Shown one piece after another: positions 52,201 to 61,330 of a DNA stretch of 64,000 nt. Made by a program: the position numbers and the translations under genes. How positions within the stretch are numbered: the stretch's first letter is position 1; each line of letters begins with the position of its first letter. This DNA is from Actibacterium sp. XHP0104 (GTDB lineage: Bacteria > Pseudomonadota > Alphaproteobacteria > Rhodobacterales > Rhodobacteraceae). The notes beneath the pieces were generated by a model. That model made no database searches, was not told where the DNA came from, and worked only from the letters and a program-made list of their open reading frames with translations. The stretch spans positions 496,001-560,000 of the forward strand of contig NZ_JAOWLE010000001.1 in the NCBI RefSeq assembly GCF_025751515.1. Direction: 5' to 3'.

Positions 52201-53838
52201 ATGACGGAACAACAAACACAGGGAATCCCCGAACCAGAGGGGCATTCCGAGCTTATCGAGACCGACTATGAGATCGGTCAGGACAATGTCGAAGGCAATG
52301 TCGGGCCCTTCGGCTTTGACATTCACAACCCGGTCTTTCTGATCTCGGGCCTGTCGATCATGGCCTTCGTGTTCTACGCGCTGGCGTTGCCCGAACAGGC
52401 GGGCGATCTGTTCGGCAAGATGCGGCCCTGGCTGACATCGACATTCGATTGGTTCTTTCTGGGCGCGGCTAATATCTTTGTGCTGTTCTGCCTGGCGCTG
52501 ATCGTGCTGCCGGTGGGCAAGGTGCGGCTGGGCGGCAAGGATGCGACGCCCGACTATAGCTATATCGGCTGGTTCGCGATGCTGTTCGCGGCGGGCATGG
52601 GCATCGGGCTGATGTTCTTTGGCGTGCTGGAACCGGTCTATCACATGGCCATATCCGAGCCCCTGGGCGTGCCATCGCCCATTGCCGAGGACGGCAGCAT
52701 CATCGCCGCCAATGTCGATGCCGCCAAGAGAATGGGCTTGGCCGCGACGATCTATCACTGGGGGCTGCACCCCTGGGCGATCTATGCGGTTGTGGCGCTG
52801 GCGCTGGCGCTGTTCTCGTTCAACAAGGGCCTGCCGCTGACCATCCGTTCGGCCTTCTACCCGATTTTTGGCGAGCGCGTCTGGGGCTGGACGGGCCATA
52901 TCATCGACACGCTGGCGGTGTTTGCCACGCTCTTTGGCCTGGCCACCTCGCTGGGGTTCGGCGCGCAGCAGGCCAATGCGGGGCTGAACCATGTGTTCGG
53001 CGTGCCGGTGGGTATCACGACGCAGGTTCTGCTGATCACCGGCATTACCGGTGTGGCGCTGATCTCGGTACTGCGCGGGCTGGACGGCGGGGTCAAGATC
53101 CTGTCGGAAGTCAACATGGGGCTGGCGGCGCTGTTGCTGCTGTTCGTGCTGATTGCCGGGCCGACGGCGCTGATCTTTTCGGATTTCGGGGCGGGGCTCG
53201 CGACCTATGTGGCCGAGATCATTCCGCTGTCGAACCCGATCGGGCGTGAAGACACCGGATACATGCAGGGCTGGACGTCGTTCTACTGGGCCTGGTGGAT
53301 CAGCTGGTCACCGTTTGTGGGCATGTTCATCGCCCGCGTCAGCCGCGGCCGCACGGTGCGCGAATTCGTGACCTGCGTGCTGATCATCCCGTCGCTGGTC
53401 TGCGTGCTGTGGATGGCGGTGTTCGGCGGCGTGGCCATCGACCAGGTTCTGTCCTCGCCCGAAACCAGCGCGGTCAAGGCGCAGGTGATCGACAGCTACA
53501 ACCCGCCGCTGTCGCTGTTCGCGATGCTCGAGGGCCTGCCGCTGTCGTCGATCACCTCGGTGCTGGGGATCATCCTGGTCATCGTGTTCTTCGTCACCTC
53601 GTCGGACTCGGGCTCGCTGGTGATCGACACGATCACGGCGGGCGGCAAGGTCGACGCGCCGGTGCCGCAGCGGGTGTTCTGGTGCACGTTTGAGGGCGCC
53701 GTGGCGATCGTGCTGCTGATCGGCGGCGGCTTGGGGGCGTTGCAGGCGATGGTGATTTCCACCGGTCTGCCGTTCACGGTCGTGCTGTTGTTGATGTGCT
53801 GGGCGATCTATAGCGGCCTGCGGTCGGAACCGCGCTAA
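52201..53838 (+). CDS. BCCT family transporter (betaine/carnitine/choline/DMSP type)
   Basis: 545-residue secondary carrier for quaternary or sulfonium osmolytes. An acidic cytoplasmic N-terminus (residues 1-45) precedes 12 membrane helices. BCCT signatures are GMGIGLMFFGVLEPVYHM near residue 130, YHWGLHPWAIYAVVALALALFSFNKG near 183, and the family box WWISWSPFVGMFIARVSRGRTVREF near 365. The C-terminal tail is short, unlike osmo-sensing BetP. The substrate cannot be set from the sequence; linkage to acuI makes DMSP or a related compound plausible. Confidence 0.92.
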   Translation: MTEQQTQGIPEPEGHSELIETDYEIGQDNVEGNVGPFGFDIHNPVFLISGLSIMAFVFYALALPEQAGDLFGKMRPWLTSTFDWFFLGAANIFVLFCLALIVLPVGKVRLGGKDATPDYSYIGWFAMLFAAGMGIGLMFFGVLEPVYHMAISEPLGVPSPIAEDGSIIAANVDAAKRMGLAATIYHWGLHPWAIYAVVALALALFSFNKGLPLTIRSAFYPIFGERVWGWTGHIIDTLAVFATLFGLATSLGFGAQQANAGLNHVFGVPVGITTQVLLITGITGVALISVLRGLDGGVKILSEVNMGLAALLLLFVLIAGPTALIFSDFGAGLATYVAEIIPLSNPIGREDTGYMQGWTSFYWAWWISWSPFVGMFIARVSRGRTVREFVTCVLIIPSLVCVLWMAVFGGVAIDQVLSSPETSAVKAQVIDSYNPPLSLFAMLEGLPLSSITSVLGIILVIVFFVTSSDSGSLVIDTITAGGKVDAPVPQRVFWCTFEGAVAIVLLIGGGLGALQAMVISTGLPFTVVLLLMCWAIYSGLRSEPR

Positions 53839-53844
53839 GCCAAA

Positions 53845-53876
53845 ATGATCTGCCGCGGGGCTTGACCTGCGGCAGA
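53845..53876 (+). terminator. Hairpin after the BCCT gene
   Basis: Perfect 10-bp arms GATCTGCCGC and GCGGCAGATC with a 12-base loop, 6 bases past the stop. No T-tract follows, so termination is inferred from position. Confidence 0.55.
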
Positions 53877-53898
53877 TCCCCCTAGATCGCTGGTGAGG

Positions 53899-55305
53899 AT
53901 GTCTGACACCACCCCGATCATTTTGTGGCTCCGCCGAGACCTGCGTCTAAGCGACCACCCGGCACTGACCGCCGCCTGCCGGACGGGCCGGCCGGTCATT
54001 CCGGTTTTCGTCCATGATGATCAGGTGCAATCGCTGCCCGCCGCACCGAAATGGCGGTTGGGGCTGGCGCTGGATCATTTTGCGCGGGTTCTGGCGGATA
54101 AGGGCAGCCACCTGATCCTGCGTCGCGGCCCCGCGGTTGAGGTGCTGCGCGATCTGATTGCCGAAACAGGGGCGGGCGCGGTTTACTGGCTGCGCGCCTA
54201 TGATGCGGATGCAATCGCACGGGACACCGACGTTAAATCCGCCCTCATGGATAGGGGCGTCGAGCCCCGCAGTTTTGCAGGCAACTTGTTGTTCGAGCCC
54301 TGGACGGTGCAGACCGGGCAGGGCGGGTATTACAAGGTCTACACCCCCTATTGGAACGCGGTGCGGGGGCGCGATGTGGATGTGCCCCTTATAGCCCCTG
54401 ACGTTATCCCCGCCCCGCAAAACTGGCCGCGCAGTGATGACCTAAGCGACTGGCAGATGGGCGCGGCCATGGATCGGGGCGCGGCTGTGGTCGCGCCCTA
54501 TGTGGTGGTGGGCGAGCGGGCCGCGCAGGGGCGGCTGGGCGCGTTCATTTCGCATCGGATCGAGACCTATAAATTGCAGCGCGACATGCTGGCCGAACCG
54601 GCCACATCGGGCCTGTCGGAAAACCTGACCTATGGCGAGATCAGCCCGCGCACCATCTGGCACGCGGGCCAGCGCGCCCGCGCCGAGGGCGCCGCAGGGG
54701 CCGAACATTTCCTCAAGGAACTGACCTGGCGCGAGTTCGCCTGGCACCTGATGTATCATTGCCCCGATCTGGGCGCCGAGAACTGGCGCGCGGGCTGGGA
54801 TGCCTTTCCGTGGAACGCCGACGCCGACCGCCCCGAGGTGATCGCCTGGAAACAGGGCCGCACCGGCGTGGCCGTGGTCGATGCCGCCATGCGCCAGATG
54901 TACGTGACCGGCACGATGCATAACCGGGCGCGGATGATCGTGGCCTCTTACCTGACGAAACACCTGCTGACCGACTGGCGGGTGGGGCTGCGGTGGTTTG
55001 CTGACTGTCTGATCGACTGGGACCCGGCCGCCAATGCCATGGGATGGCAATGGGTGGCGGGTTGCGGGCCGGATGCCGCGCCCTATTTCCGGGTGTTCAA
55101 CCCCGACACCCAGTCCGCGAAGTTCGACCCCGACGGCGCCTATCGTGACCATTGGCTGGGGCAGGGCGCGGCGGCGCGCAGCTATTATGACGCCATCCCG
55201 CGCGCCTGGGCCCTGTCGCCCGATGACGCCCCGCCGCAGCCGCTGATCGGGTTGAAACAGGGCCGCGATCGGGCGTTAGAGGCCTATCAGGGCCTCAAAC
55301 CCTGA
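53899..55305 (+). CDS. phrB: Deoxyribodipyrimidine photo-lyase
   Basis: Light-driven flavoenzyme splitting cyclobutane pyrimidine dimers. The 468 residues comprise an N-terminal antenna Rossmann domain (IILWLRRDLRLSDHPALTAA) and a C-terminal FAD domain. The latter contains GLSENLTYGEISPRTIWHAG, LTWREFAWHLMYHCPDL, DAAMRQMYVTGTMHNRARMIVASYLTKHLL and DWDPAANAMGWQWVAGCGPDAAPYFRVFNP, the class I photolyase signature region. The ATG at 53899 is used; an in-frame GTG two codons earlier is possible. Confidence 0.95.
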   Translation: MSDTTPIILWLRRDLRLSDHPALTAACRTGRPVIPVFVHDDQVQSLPAAPKWRLGLALDHFARVLADKGSHLILRRGPAVEVLRDLIAETGAGAVYWLRAYDADAIARDTDVKSALMDRGVEPRSFAGNLLFEPWTVQTGQGGYYKVYTPYWNAVRGRDVDVPLIAPDVIPAPQNWPRSDDLSDWQMGAAMDRGAAVVAPYVVVGERAAQGRLGAFISHRIETYKLQRDMLAEPATSGLSENLTYGEISPRTIWHAGQRARAEGAAGAEHFLKELTWREFAWHLMYHCPDLGAENWRAGWDAFPWNADADRPEVIAWKQGRTGVAVVDAAMRQMYVTGTMHNRARMIVASYLTKHLLTDWRVGLRWFADCLIDWDPAANAMGWQWVAGCGPDAAPYFRVFNPDTQSAKFDPDGAYRDHWLGQGAAARSYYDAIPRAWALSPDDAPPQPLIGLKQGRDRALEAYQGLKP

Positions 55306-55387
55306 TTGTTGACGGGATTGGGGCTTGTCTAATCGGGCCTGCTTGCTGAAACTGTTAAGCAGAAAAAATGCAGTTACAGGCCCCGAC

Positions 55388-55831
55388 ATGCCCACAGCAG
55401 CCCGCCTTGTTGCCTTTGTGACATTCGCGATCGTGACCTATATCGCGACCGATTACTACATCATGGAACTGCCCGAGGGCACCAAGGTCAAATGGTTCCG
55501 CGAGATGAACGCGGTCATCGGCGGGATCGCCGCGTGGCGGTCAATGGGTGTGCTGGCGGGCCAAGGGTACAGCCGCGCCCTGACTTCGGGGTTTCGCGCG
55601 ATCTGCACCATCTTGTTCTACCTGCTGCTGACCCACGGCATCATCCAGATGATCAAGAAGGCGATGAAGCTGCTTTATGACGGCCCCGGCGACGCGCTGA
55701 TTGGTCTGGGCGAGTTGATCCTGAAATACGGTCTGCTGATCGTCGATTCCGGGCCGGTGATGATCGTCCTTGGGGTGGGCGGGGCGTTGGCGGCGCTGAT
55801 CACCGAGTGGACAAGCCACCGCTGGAACTGA
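55388..55831 (+). CDS. trgA: TrgA family tellurite-resistance membrane protein
   Basis: 147-residue protein with about four membrane segments: AARLVAFVTFAIVTYIATDY, GIAAWRSMGVLAG (less hydrophobic), ALTSGFRAICTILFYLLLTHGIIQM, and VMIVLGVGGALAALITEW. Gene order trgA-trgB-cysK is the one described for a tellurite-resistance locus in Rhodobacter sphaeroides. TrgA has no known biochemical activity. The ATG at 55388 is the family start. It lies four bases before trgB. Confidence 0.88.
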   Translation: MPTAARLVAFVTFAIVTYIATDYYIMELPEGTKVKWFREMNAVIGGIAAWRSMGVLAGQGYSRALTSGFRAICTILFYLLLTHGIIQMIKKAMKLLYDGPGDALIGLGELILKYGLLIVDSGPVMIVLGVGGALAALITEWTSHRWN

Positions 55832-55835
55832 TGCC

Positions 55836-56927
55836 ATGAACCTGTTTCTCTGGGGGCCTCTGGCCGGGGGCGATTTGCTGACCCGTGTGGTGGGCGGGCC
55901 GGTCGAGACGGGTGCAGGGGCGCTGCGGGGTTATGGGCTGCGCGTGGCGGGTAACGGGCCGTGGCCCATGCCGTGGCCCGATGCGGCCGCGACGCTATGC
56001 GGGCTTGTCTGGTGCGATCCTTCTGCGCAAGGGCTGGCCCGGCTTGATTACTACATGCGCGGCCATGGCTTTGACCGGGTGGCGCTGGGGCAGGGGCAGG
56101 AAACCTACCTGGCCGATGCTTCGGTCGTGGCGGGCGCGGCCTGGGATGCCGATCACTGGCGCGCCAACTGGGCCGAGACCACCGCGCTGGCGGCGGGTGA
56201 GGTGATGCGCCACTATCCGGCGCGGCCCGTAGAGCAGACCATGGCGCGTTACCCTTCGATCCTGTCGGCGGCGGCCTCGCGGGTGATGGCGCGTGACGGC
56301 GGGCCCACCACGCTGCGCCGTCACGCGGGCGCGGCCGATGTCGAGGTGATCGCGCAGGATCAGCCCTATGCCGGGTTCTTTTCCATCGAGGATTACACCC
56401 TGCGCCACATCCGTTTCGATGGCCGCATGAGCAGCCCGATCCGCCGCACGGCGTTCCTGTCAACGGATGTGGTGACCGTGCTGCCCTATGACCCGGTGCG
56501 CGACCGGGTGCTGCTGGTCGAACAGTTTCGCATGGGGCCGTTCGCGCGCGGTGATCGCCAATGCTGGAGCCTGGAGGCCATCGCCGGTCGCTGTGAACCG
56601 GGCGAGCCGCCCGAGATCACCGCCCGCCGTGAGGCCGAGGAAGAGGCGGGCCTGACCCTGGCGCGCCTGATCAAGGTGGGGCGCTATTACCCCACGCCGG
56701 GCGCGAAAACCGAATATGTGCACGCCTATCTGGGTCTCGCCGATCTGCCCGATGACATCACCGGGATTGCCGGGCTTGATGCCGAGGGCGAGGATATCCG
56801 CTCGCATCTGGTCGCCTATGACGCGGTTGCCGCGCTGCTGGAAAGCGGCGAGATCGAGAACGCGCCGCTGATCCTGTCGCTGCACTGGCTGTCACAACAA
56901 CGCGAAAGCCTTCGCGCGGGTGCTTGA
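55836..56927 (+). CDS. trgB: TrgB-like protein: gamma-glutamylcyclotransferase-like plus NUDIX domain
   Basis: 363-residue fusion. The N-terminal domain, residues 1-150, begins NLFLWGPLAGGDLLTRVVGG, a form of the YGSL start of gamma-glutamylcyclotransferase/AIG2-like folds, and continues WCDPSAQGLARLDYYM. The C-terminal domain is an ADP-ribose pyrophosphatase-type NUDIX hydrolase with an intact Nudix box running from GRCEPGE to REAEEEAGL (GX5EX7REUXEEXGU), followed by YYPTPGAKTEYVHAYLG. The actual substrate is unknown. It belongs to the trgAB-cysK locus. Confidence 0.9.
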   Translation: MNLFLWGPLAGGDLLTRVVGGPVETGAGALRGYGLRVAGNGPWPMPWPDAAATLCGLVWCDPSAQGLARLDYYMRGHGFDRVALGQGQETYLADASVVAGAAWDADHWRANWAETTALAAGEVMRHYPARPVEQTMARYPSILSAAASRVMARDGGPTTLRRHAGAADVEVIAQDQPYAGFFSIEDYTLRHIRFDGRMSSPIRRTAFLSTDVVTVLPYDPVRDRVLLVEQFRMGPFARGDRQCWSLEAIAGRCEPGEPPEITARREAEEEAGLTLARLIKVGRYYPTPGAKTEYVHAYLGLADLPDDITGIAGLDAEGEDIRSHLVAYDAVAALLESGEIENAPLILSLHWLSQQRESLRAGA

Positions 56928-56978
56928 GTTCCGCCGGATCGCCGGATAGTCAGGGACAGCAAAGAGCGGAGGGAAACC

Positions 56979-58010
56979 ATGAACATGCGCAGCGACCTGG
57001 CCGATCTGATCGGCAACACCCCCCTGGTCAAGCTGAACGGCCCGTCCGAGGCTACCGGCTGCACCATCCTGGGCAAATGCGAGTTCATGAACCCCGGCCA
57101 GTCGGTCAAGGACCGCGCCGCGCTGTATATTATCCGCGATGCGGTAGAAAAGGGCCTGCTGCGCCCCGGTGGCACCATCGTCGAGGGCACGGCCGGCAAT
57201 ACTGGCATCGGCCTGGCGCTGGTCGGCGCCTCGATGGGCTTTCGCACCGTGATCGTCATCCCCGAGACCCAGAGCCAGGAAAAGAAGGACATGATCCGCC
57301 TGGCCGGGGCCGAGCTGGTGCAGGTGCCCGCGAACCCCTATCGCAACCCCAACAACTATGTGCGCTATTCCGGCCGTCTGGCCGAGGAACTGGCCAAGAC
57401 CGAGCCCAACGGCGCGATCTGGGCCAACCAGTTCGACAATGTGGCCAACCGGCAGGCTCATGTGGAAACCACCGGCCCCGAGATCTGGGAGCAGACCGGC
57501 GGCAAGGTTGACGGCTTTATCTGCGCGGTTGGTTCGGGTGGCACGCTGGCCGGTGTTGGCATGGCGCTACAGCCCAAGGGCGTCAAGATCGGCCTGGCCG
57601 ATCCCGATGGCGCCACGCTGCACAGCTATTACACCACCGGCGAACATGCGGCCGAGGGCAGCTCGATCACCGAAGGCATTGGGCAGGGGCGGATCACCGC
57701 CAACCTCGAGGGCTTTACCCCCGACATGTCCTACAACATCCCCGATGCAGAGGCGCTGCCGGTGCTGTTCGATCTGGCCGCGCAAGAAGGCCTGTGCCTG
57801 GGCGGCTCGTCCGGCATCAACATCGCCGGCGCGATGCGCATGGCGCGTGAGATGGGCCCGGGGCATACGATCGTGACGGTGCTGTGCGACTATGGCACGC
57901 GCTATCAGTCGAAACTGTTCAACCCCGCATTCCTGCGCGAAAAAGAGCTGCCCGTGCCGGCCTGGCTGGCCGACGCGCCGCGTGCGTTGCCGGAAGTCTA
58001 CGAAAACTGA
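56979..58010 (+). CDS. cysK: Cysteine synthase A
   Basis: PLP enzyme making cysteine from O-acetylserine and sulfide. The 343 residues have LIGNTPLVKLNG near residue 10, the PLP lysine in NPGQSVKDRAALYII near 45, the substrate loop EGTAGNTGIGLALVGA near 72, PLP phosphate loop AVGSGGTLAGVG near 188, and C-terminal LGGSSGINIAGAM. It is slightly longer than E. coli CysK (323). In R. sphaeroides a cysK in this position contributes to tellurite resistance with trgAB, plausibly via thiol chemistry. Confidence 0.95.
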   Translation: MNMRSDLADLIGNTPLVKLNGPSEATGCTILGKCEFMNPGQSVKDRAALYIIRDAVEKGLLRPGGTIVEGTAGNTGIGLALVGASMGFRTVIVIPETQSQEKKDMIRLAGAELVQVPANPYRNPNNYVRYSGRLAEELAKTEPNGAIWANQFDNVANRQAHVETTGPEIWEQTGGKVDGFICAVGSGGTLAGVGMALQPKGVKIGLADPDGATLHSYYTTGEHAAEGSSITEGIGQGRITANLEGFTPDMSYNIPDAEALPVLFDLAAQEGLCLGGSSGINIAGAMRMAREMGPGHTIVTVLCDYGTRYQSKLFNPAFLREKELPVPAWLADAPRALPEVYEN

Positions 58011-58069
58011 TCCTGCCCCGCGCTGGCCCCTTGCACAGGGCCCGCGATCCACGCTAAAGCGGGCAGACC

Positions 58070-58159
58070 GGAGAGGTGGCCGAGTGGTCGAAGGCGCACG
58101 CCTGGAAAGTGTGTAGGCGGGAAACCGTCTCCAGGGTTCGAATCCCTGTCTCTCCGCCA
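58070..58159 (+). tRNA. tRNA-Ser (anticodon GGA)
   Basis: 90-base class II tRNA with encoded CCA. Acceptor GGAGAGG pairs with TCTCTCC (one G-U). The anticodon loop reads CTGGAAA, giving GGA. A long variable arm (GGCGGGAAACCGTCTCC region) and T-loop GTTCGAATCC are present. Confidence 0.96.
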
Positions 58160-58645
58160 TCCTGCCCTATCTCTGTCAGCACAGTCTTTCTTTCCCTGTT
58201 TTCTCCCCTTTTCCCGGGCGCTTGGGCTATGCCATCTGTCTGAGAGACGGCCGTAGTTCACCACACGCTGGGCCGACACACCTTGAGGAGCCACAGCTTT
58301 GTCGATGGGGCTCAGCGATGAAAGCGAGTGAAGCGGCTTAAATCGTCGTGCGCTCGCCAGCCTGGTCCCCAGAAAGTGGCCATGTCGGGTTTCCGGGTGT
58401 GACCGTATTCACGGCGCTTATCGGCACTGTCTGGCCGAAGGGTCTTTGGCGGGGCAGATCACCATCCTGCCGAACATCGGCAATGATCCAAAGCTGGAAA
58501 GCTTGGTTTGCCAGCCTGACACCCCCACCGAAAACCATTTCGAGGTATACAGCCTGACCGCAAAGGTTTATGGGGCGAGGCTTGTTTCTGCCCGGTGGCA
58601 GGACACTCACGCCCAGGCGCCTCTTGAACTGAGACAATATCCAGA
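58160..58645 (+). other. Gap without a recognisable gene, possibly degenerate
   Basis: About 490 bases between tRNA-Ser and the DEAD-box gene. GC is lower than that of the neighbours, and only short frames exist; the longest on the plus strand runs from 58446 into the helicase start and has no recognisable domain. I see no copy of the tRNA-Ser end here, so integration at the tRNA is not shown. It should include the helicase promoter. Confidence 0.4.
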
Positions 58646-60739
58646 ATGATCCAGACCCTATCCGATGCGCTCAAAGAGCGTGGCTATGACACTCTGACCG
58701 CCGTGCAAGAGGCTGTCTGTGACCCCGAACTGCACGACTCCGACCTGCTGGTTTCGGCGCAGACCGGCTCGGGCAAGACCGTGGGCTTTGGGTTGGCGAT
58801 CGCGCCGACGTTGCTGGGCGATGCCGAGGTTCTGGGTTTTGCCGCTGCGCCGCTGGCGTTGATCGTGGCGCCCACGCGCGAGCTGGCGTTCCAGGTGATG
58901 CGTGAAATCCAATGGCTGTATGCCAAGGCCGGCGCCCGTGTGACGACCTGTATCGGCGGTATGGACATTCGCGATGAACGCCGCGCTCTGGACCGGGGCG
59001 CGCATATCGTGGTCGGCACGCCCGGTCGTCTGCGCGACCATATCCAGCGCGGCTCTCTGGATATGAGCAGTCTGCGCGTGGTCGTTCTGGACGAGGCAGA
59101 CGAGATGCTGGATCTGGGGTTTCGCGAGGATCTCGAGTTTCTGCTGAGCGAAGCGCCCGACGACCGGCGGACCTTGATGTTTTCGGCGACCGTGCCGCCG
59201 ATGATCGCCAAGCTGGCGCAGCAATTCCAGCGTGACGCCGTTCGCGTGACAACGCTGACCGGCCAGGACCAGCACGCCGACATCAGCTATCAGGTCTTGC
59301 GGGTTGCCCAACAGGATATCGAAAACGCGATCATCAACGTGCTGCGCTATCATGACGCGCAGAATGCGATCGTTTTCACCAACACACGCGCAGCGGTGAA
59401 CCGGCTGACCGCGCGGCTGTCGAACCGCGCCTTTCCTGTCGTGGCCTTGTCGGGCGAGCTGAGCCAGACCGAGCGGACCCATGCGTTGCAGGCGATGCGA
59501 GATGGCCGGGCGCGGGTCTGCGTGGCTACGGATGTCGCGGCCCGCGGGATCGACCTGCCGAACCTTGACCTGGTGATCCATGCCGAGCTGCCGTCTAACG
59601 CCGAAGGGTTGCTGCACCGGTCGGGCCGGACGGGCAGGGCAGGGCGCAAGGGCATTTCCGCCCTGATCGTGCCGCCGAAGATTGCGAAAAAGGCCGAGCG
59701 CCTGCTTAAATTCGCCAAGATCGAGGCCGAGTGGATGGTTCCGCCCTCGGCCGACGACGTTTTGCGCAAGGATGAGGAACGCCTGCTGGCCGATCCCGTC
59801 TGGAGCGAAAAGCCGACGCCCGAGCAGGAAGAATTCGCGGCCAAGCTTCTGGCGCTGCACAGCCCCGAGCAGATCGCCGCTGCCTATATCGCCATGTACC
59901 GCGCCCGCCAGTCCGCGCCGGAAGACCTGGCTGCGCCCGACGCCCCGCCCGCGCGCAAAGAGCGCAAGCCCTTTGGCCCAAGCGAGTGGTTTTCGCTGTC
60001 GGTCGGTCATGACGACCGCGCCGATCCGCGCTGGCTTTTGCCGCTGTTGTGCCGCGCCGGAAATCTTGAAAAAGGTGCGATCGGGGCGATCCGCATCCGG
60101 CAATCCGAGAGCTTTGTTGAACTGGCAAAGGACAGTGTCGGGGGGTTCCTTCAGGCTATCGGTGAGGGGGCTGAACTTGAAGAGGGTGTGAAGGTTCGGC
60201 AGCTCGACGCGGCCCCTGATCTGGGACCGGCGCCCCGCAAGCATGAGCCAAAGCCGCGCAAGCCCGAGTACGCGAAGGGTCCGGCAAAAGACGGACCCCG
60301 GGCCAAGCCGCGCGACCGGGCGCCGAAGCGGCCGAGCAAGATGGAAGAGGCAATCGCGGAAGGTGTGGTGAAACCCTACCGCAAATCCAGAGGCGAGGAA
60401 CACGCGACGCCCAAGGCCAAACCGCCCGTCGGACAGAAACCTGCGCCGAAACCGCATCGCAAGTCGCCCGAGAAAGCGCCGGGATCGCCCTCCGGCAAGC
60501 CCGGCCCCAAAGCTGCGACCCAAAAGGACAAGCGGGCCGCGCCCGCCACGACCGGTGCGCGTAAACCCGGTGGCAAGCCTGCGGCGCCCCGGCGGGCTCA
60601 TGCCCTGGATAGCTCGAAACGGGTTACCCCAACGGGTGCGGTTGCCAAGCCGCGCAAATCAAAGACGGATGGCCGTAAGAGCGGCCCGGGAAAGCCGCAT
60701 CCGGGGCGCGGAGGGGGCGAGCCTCCGAGGCGGCGCTGA
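58646..60739 (+). CDS. DEAD-box RNA helicase with DbpA-type RNA-binding domain and basic tail
   Basis: 697-residue ATP-dependent RNA helicase. Motifs in order: Q-motif region TAVQEAV, motif I AQTGSGKT near residue 42, Ia PTRELA, Ib TPGRL, II DEADEML near 148, III SAT, IV IVFTNTR, V VATDVAARGIDLP, VI HRSGRTGRAGRKG near 333. A DbpA-like RNA-binding domain follows (WFSLSVGHDDRADPRWLLPLLCRAG, about residues 450-525), then a long Lys/Arg/Pro/Ala-rich disordered tail (530-697). It probably acts in ribosome assembly or in cold stress like CsdA/DbpA; the exact substrate RNA is unknown. Confidence 0.93.
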   Translation: MIQTLSDALKERGYDTLTAVQEAVCDPELHDSDLLVSAQTGSGKTVGFGLAIAPTLLGDAEVLGFAAAPLALIVAPTRELAFQVMREIQWLYAKAGARVTTCIGGMDIRDERRALDRGAHIVVGTPGRLRDHIQRGSLDMSSLRVVVLDEADEMLDLGFREDLEFLLSEAPDDRRTLMFSATVPPMIAKLAQQFQRDAVRVTTLTGQDQHADISYQVLRVAQQDIENAIINVLRYHDAQNAIVFTNTRAAVNRLTARLSNRAFPVVALSGELSQTERTHALQAMRDGRARVCVATDVAARGIDLPNLDLVIHAELPSNAEGLLHRSGRTGRAGRKGISALIVPPKIAKKAERLLKFAKIEAEWMVPPSADDVLRKDEERLLADPVWSEKPTPEQEEFAAKLLALHSPEQIAAAYIAMYRARQSAPEDLAAPDAPPARKERKPFGPSEWFSLSVGHDDRADPRWLLPLLCRAGNLEKGAIGAIRIRQSESFVELAKDSVGGFLQAIGEGAELEEGVKVRQLDAAPDLGPAPRKHEPKPRKPEYAKGPAKDGPRAKPRDRAPKRPSKMEEAIAEGVVKPYRKSRGEEHATPKAKPPVGQKPAPKPHRKSPEKAPGSPSGKPGPKAATQKDKRAAPATTGARKPGGKPAAPRRAHALDSSKRVTPTGAVAKPRKSKTDGRKSGPGKPHPGRGGGEPPRRR

Positions 60740-60777
60740 CGGCGGGCCCACCGGGCCTGCCCGTCGCCATAACTGGC

Positions 60778-61320
60778 CTAGGCCGCCACCTGTTCGTGGC
60801 AGATCTGGGTTGTGTCTTGCGGCGACAGGGGCACGGACAAAAGCGTGCAGTAGGCGCCGGTTGCGTCAGTGCGGTGATAGGCGCAGTCTTTGCAGATGCC
60901 GAAGGCGCGGCCGCCATTCGCCTTTAGCCGGCTGGCCAGCAGGGCGGACAGCCCGGTGCGCAGCTGCTCTTGATCGCGGGGCGGGATAGACGTGATCGCC
61001 TCGGCAAAGGCGGTCTGGCGGCTGGTCAGGGCCAGGCCTTCGGGCGTCAGGTCATAGCTGATCGAGCGTTTGTCGATCTGCGAGCGGTGCTCGGTCACAT
61101 AACCTTTGCGTACAAGCGATTTCAGCGTCTGCGACATGGTTCCGCGCGTGGTGCCGAGATATTCGGCCACATGCGAGGGTGCGCGCGAGAACCGGTTGGC
61201 GCGGGCCAGGTAATCAAGCGCCGCGATCTGGGCCGGGTTCAGGTCGATCTCCCAGGTTTCGGCGGCATCCAGGCGGGCCAGCCGATTGATCAGGGCGCGA
61301 ATTTGAGCGGTCGTATCCAT
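60778..61320 (-). CDS. MarR-family regulator with a C-terminal four-cysteine cluster
   Basis: 180-residue regulator. The winged helix covers residues 25-100 (LNPAQIAALDYLARANRFSRAPSHVAEYLGTTRGTMSQTLKSLVRKGYV, then YDLTPEGLAL). The C-terminal 45 residues are unusual, with cysteines C143, C146, C158 and C174 (CKDCAYH, AYCTL, QICHE). This C-x2-C-x11-C-x15-C pattern, with nearby histidines, suggests a metal or Fe-S sensing site. It is divergent from the secreted protein-HTHP-thioredoxin-like genes and probably regulates them through the repeated TATCGAGTC motifs between them. Confidence 0.9.
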   Translation of the reverse strand: MDTTAQIRALINRLARLDAAETWEIDLNPAQIAALDYLARANRFSRAPSHVAEYLGTTRGTMSQTLKSLVRKGYVTEHRSQIDKRSISYDLTPEGLALTSRQTAFAEAITSIPPRDQEQLRTGLSALLASRLKANGGRAFGICKDCAYHRTDATGAYCTLLSVPLSPQDTTQICHEQVAA

Positions 61321-61330
61321 GGCTATTTAA

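Noticed and set aside
58658-60601. Long minus-strand open frame opposite the DEAD-box helicase
   Set aside because: Antisense to well-conserved helicase motifs; composition is Arg/Gly/His-rich as expected of a shadow.
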